From Tumidithrix helvetica (GTDB lineage Bacteria > Cyanobacteriota > Cyanobacteriia > Pseudanabaenales > Pseudanabaenaceae): DNA of 64,000 nt. The notes below the pieces were generated by a model, which was given only the letters and a program-made list of their open reading frames with translations, made no database searches and had not been told where the DNA came from. The position numbers and the translations under genes were made by a program. Of this stretch, positions 62,653 through 64,000 are shown piece by piece. Location of the stretch: assembly GCF_965232925.1 (NCBI RefSeq), contig NZ_CBDDRA010000011.1:100201-164200 (forward strand), read 5' to 3'. Numbering within the stretch: the stretch's first letter is position 1; each line of letters begins with the position of its first letter.

Positions 62653-63525
62653 ATGAAATTAATTAAACGAACAGCAAACATTTTGACCATGCGGCATCTT
62701 CCTTGGGGAGCGTGGCTGTTTGGTGGCTTAATTGTCTGCTTGGGGATTATCCTGCTAACGAAGGCAGAACTGATAACGATATCCTGCACTCGTGACTTGC
62801 AACAACCCACTCAAGGACAATGTACGTTAACCAAATCTAATTGGTTGGGGCAAGTTCAAAGCCAACGCAGTTGGCAACTTCAACAGATTACAGGGGCAAG
62901 TTTCTTTCCTGTAGGTAGTAGTAAGGGTCGTAAAATCTATGAGATTTATCTAACTACAGCACAGGAACAGGTACCCTCTTCTATTAGCTCAGCGAATGAA
63001 AGCCAATTGCAGTCTCAGGTTGTACAAATTCAAACTTTTCTGAAAAACGCCCTACAACCGCAACTAACATTGCAGGAGGACGATCGATTCTCCTATTATT
63101 TTATGGGCATGGTAATGGTGACAATCGCTGTAGGAATAAACATCTTATTCGGTGGAATTTCAACGCTTAGTCTTAATAAGATAACCAAGAAATTGACACT
63201 AAAAAAACAAGGTGGGTTAGGAACGCACATCTTTGAGTGTGACCTGAATCAAATTGACCAGGTTATCGCGACCAGCAGTAAAATTCGCTGGAATGAATAT
63301 CACATTACGATGATTGTGCTGAAAGCAGACACAGTGTCGAAACAGCCAAATGTGCAGCAGATACTCTTTTCGCTTTTCTTTCAAGGTATCGTAGGTTCAG
63401 TGCTAATTTTGCGCCTTCCATCTTTGTTTTTTAGCCGCAAAAGCGAGTATGAACTCTGTGTAAAGCAAATTCTTGACTTTCTCCATGCAGGAGGCTATCT
63501 CAAAGAAAATAATGCCGAGAAATAA
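62653..63525 (+). CDS. Membrane protein of unknown function with two transmembrane segments
   Basis: About 290 residues. Hydrophobic helices lie near 20-40 (AWLFGGLIVCLGIILLTK) and 150-170 (MGMVMVTIAVGINILFGGIS); a third weaker one lies near 240-262. Between the first two is an exported or lumenal beta domain (ITISCTRDLQQPTQGQCTL, with two Cys). After the second, THIFECDLNQIDQVIA resembles the PH-like part of similar cyanobacterial proteins. The ATG at 62653 is chosen over a TTG five codons upstream. Function unknown. Confidence 0.6.
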   Translation: MKLIKRTANILTMRHLPWGAWLFGGLIVCLGIILLTKAELITISCTRDLQQPTQGQCTLTKSNWLGQVQSQRSWQLQQITGASFFPVGSSKGRKIYEIYLTTAQEQVPSSISSANESQLQSQVVQIQTFLKNALQPQLTLQEDDRFSYYFMGMVMVTIAVGINILFGGISTLSLNKITKKLTLKKQGGLGTHIFECDLNQIDQVIATSSKIRWNEYHITMIVLKADTVSKQPNVQQILFSLFFQGIVGSVLILRLPSLFFSRKSEYELCVKQILDFLHAGGYLKENNAEK

Positions 63526-64000
63526 TTCGCAATGCCGATCGCATTTATATAAGGGAACGCAGTTATCTAGTGGAGCAAAACCCGAATAACTATTTGCACA
63601 GTAAGGTATCTATGCAGGTCTCTGGAATTCGCAGACAGGAAAGAAGAGTTAGCTTGTTTGGTTCCATGAGGAATTGTTTTTGGAAGCGAGCGATCGGTCT
63701 ACTTGCTCAACATTTGTCCGCATAAATTACCTAAAACGACGTGAATTCGGGTTAAGGATTTCGGAACAAAGCAAGCCGACTTACTGGAACCGAGGGGCTT
63801 GATCCCCCTGCCATATCGGGCATCCCCCTTACAAAAGGGGGACAAGTGAGTTCTCCCCCCTTGCGATGGCAGGGCTGTTTCATTCTTGAGTAAATAGGAG
63901 AAAAGAAGTAAACCTAAAGGCAAAATGAGAGTATTTGCTTGATATTATGGCTTAAATGGCTAATTGCCTCCGTCAAAGCATCAAAACCATGCATTCGCAT
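63526..64000. other. Terminal intergenic stretch with inverted repeat
   Basis: No gene with coding character is seen. An inverted repeat at 63806-63874 has outer arms CCCTGCCAT/ATGGCAGGG and an inner CCCCCTTACAAAAGGGGG, of the dispersed cyanobacterial kind. Open frames across it are low in coding character. The last 70 bases could encode the start of a minus-strand gene, but this is too short to judge. Confidence 0.45.

Noticed and set aside
63699..63923. Minus-strand 74-codon frame at the window end
   Set aside because: It covers a dispersed inverted repeat, is Leu/Ser/Gly-rich without pattern and has no ribosome-binding site.
1..64000. CRISPR arrays and cas genes
   Set aside because: No series of regularly spaced 25-40 bp direct repeats and no Cas-like protein were found; the repeats seen are two-copy elements or hairpins.

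Overview
The window is cyanobacterial chromosome. Photosystem II psbA, a tocopherol-cyclase-type gene, ftsQ-ftsZ without ftsA, and very frequent HIP1 octamers (GCGATCGC) all point there. The genus cannot be fixed from the sequence. Only one tRNA gene (Ala-GGC) is seen, with no rRNA, no CRISPR array and no complete prophage.

Layout. 1-8.2 kb holds core metabolism and the RNA machinery: the 3' end of nadC, carA, a GT11 glycosyltransferase with an ABC exporter, leuB, and the rimP-nusA-ylxR operon. The last is preceded by a leader with a terminator hairpin that could act as an attenuator. 8.8-14.2 kb holds a ferredoxin, a zinc-ribbon-like small protein, a CHRD protein, an AlkD-type repair protein and a lipoxygenase. 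14.4-25.6 kb is dominated by a 3307-codon gene. It encodes a secreted RTX protein that joins an endonuclease domain, a 5'-nucleotidase-like domain, a phytase/esterase-like domain and a PhoX-like domain. A Pho-box-like array lies in front of it and a parvulin-type gene behind it. 25.7-33.1 kb is ordinary core: moaC, tsaE, tatA, a TerB gene with a Crp/Fnr regulator, murC, murB and psbA.

33.1-38.2 kb is a small accessory patch: a NACHT NTPase ending in a GUN4 domain, a REP-associated transposase, an orphan antitoxin-like gene and a Uma2 gene. 38.2-50.6 kb returns to core: tocopherol cyclase, prs, ftsZ, ftsQ, htpG, a family 4 uracil-DNA glycosylase, tRNA-Ala, an anti-sigma kinase-like protein and rel/spoT. 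50.6-64 kb is mostly accessory, apart from a dus gene. It holds an AAA ATPase plus Toprim/DUF4276-like pair, a convergent restriction-modification pair, and a stretch of small, duplicated or broken genes.

That last stretch (about 56.8-59.5 kb) looks like an integron cassette array without an integrase in view. One 57-bp site at 58890-58946 has the full attC layout. The GC-rich BtpA-like gene before it is bounded by exactly complementary GTTCGGC and GCCGAAC boxes. Two copies of another cassette begin exactly at GTTAGAY boxes. Two kinds of short inverted-repeat element (109 bp and about 100 bp, two copies each) are scattered through the core part. The 109-bp copies form the 3' ends of the genes they sit behind.
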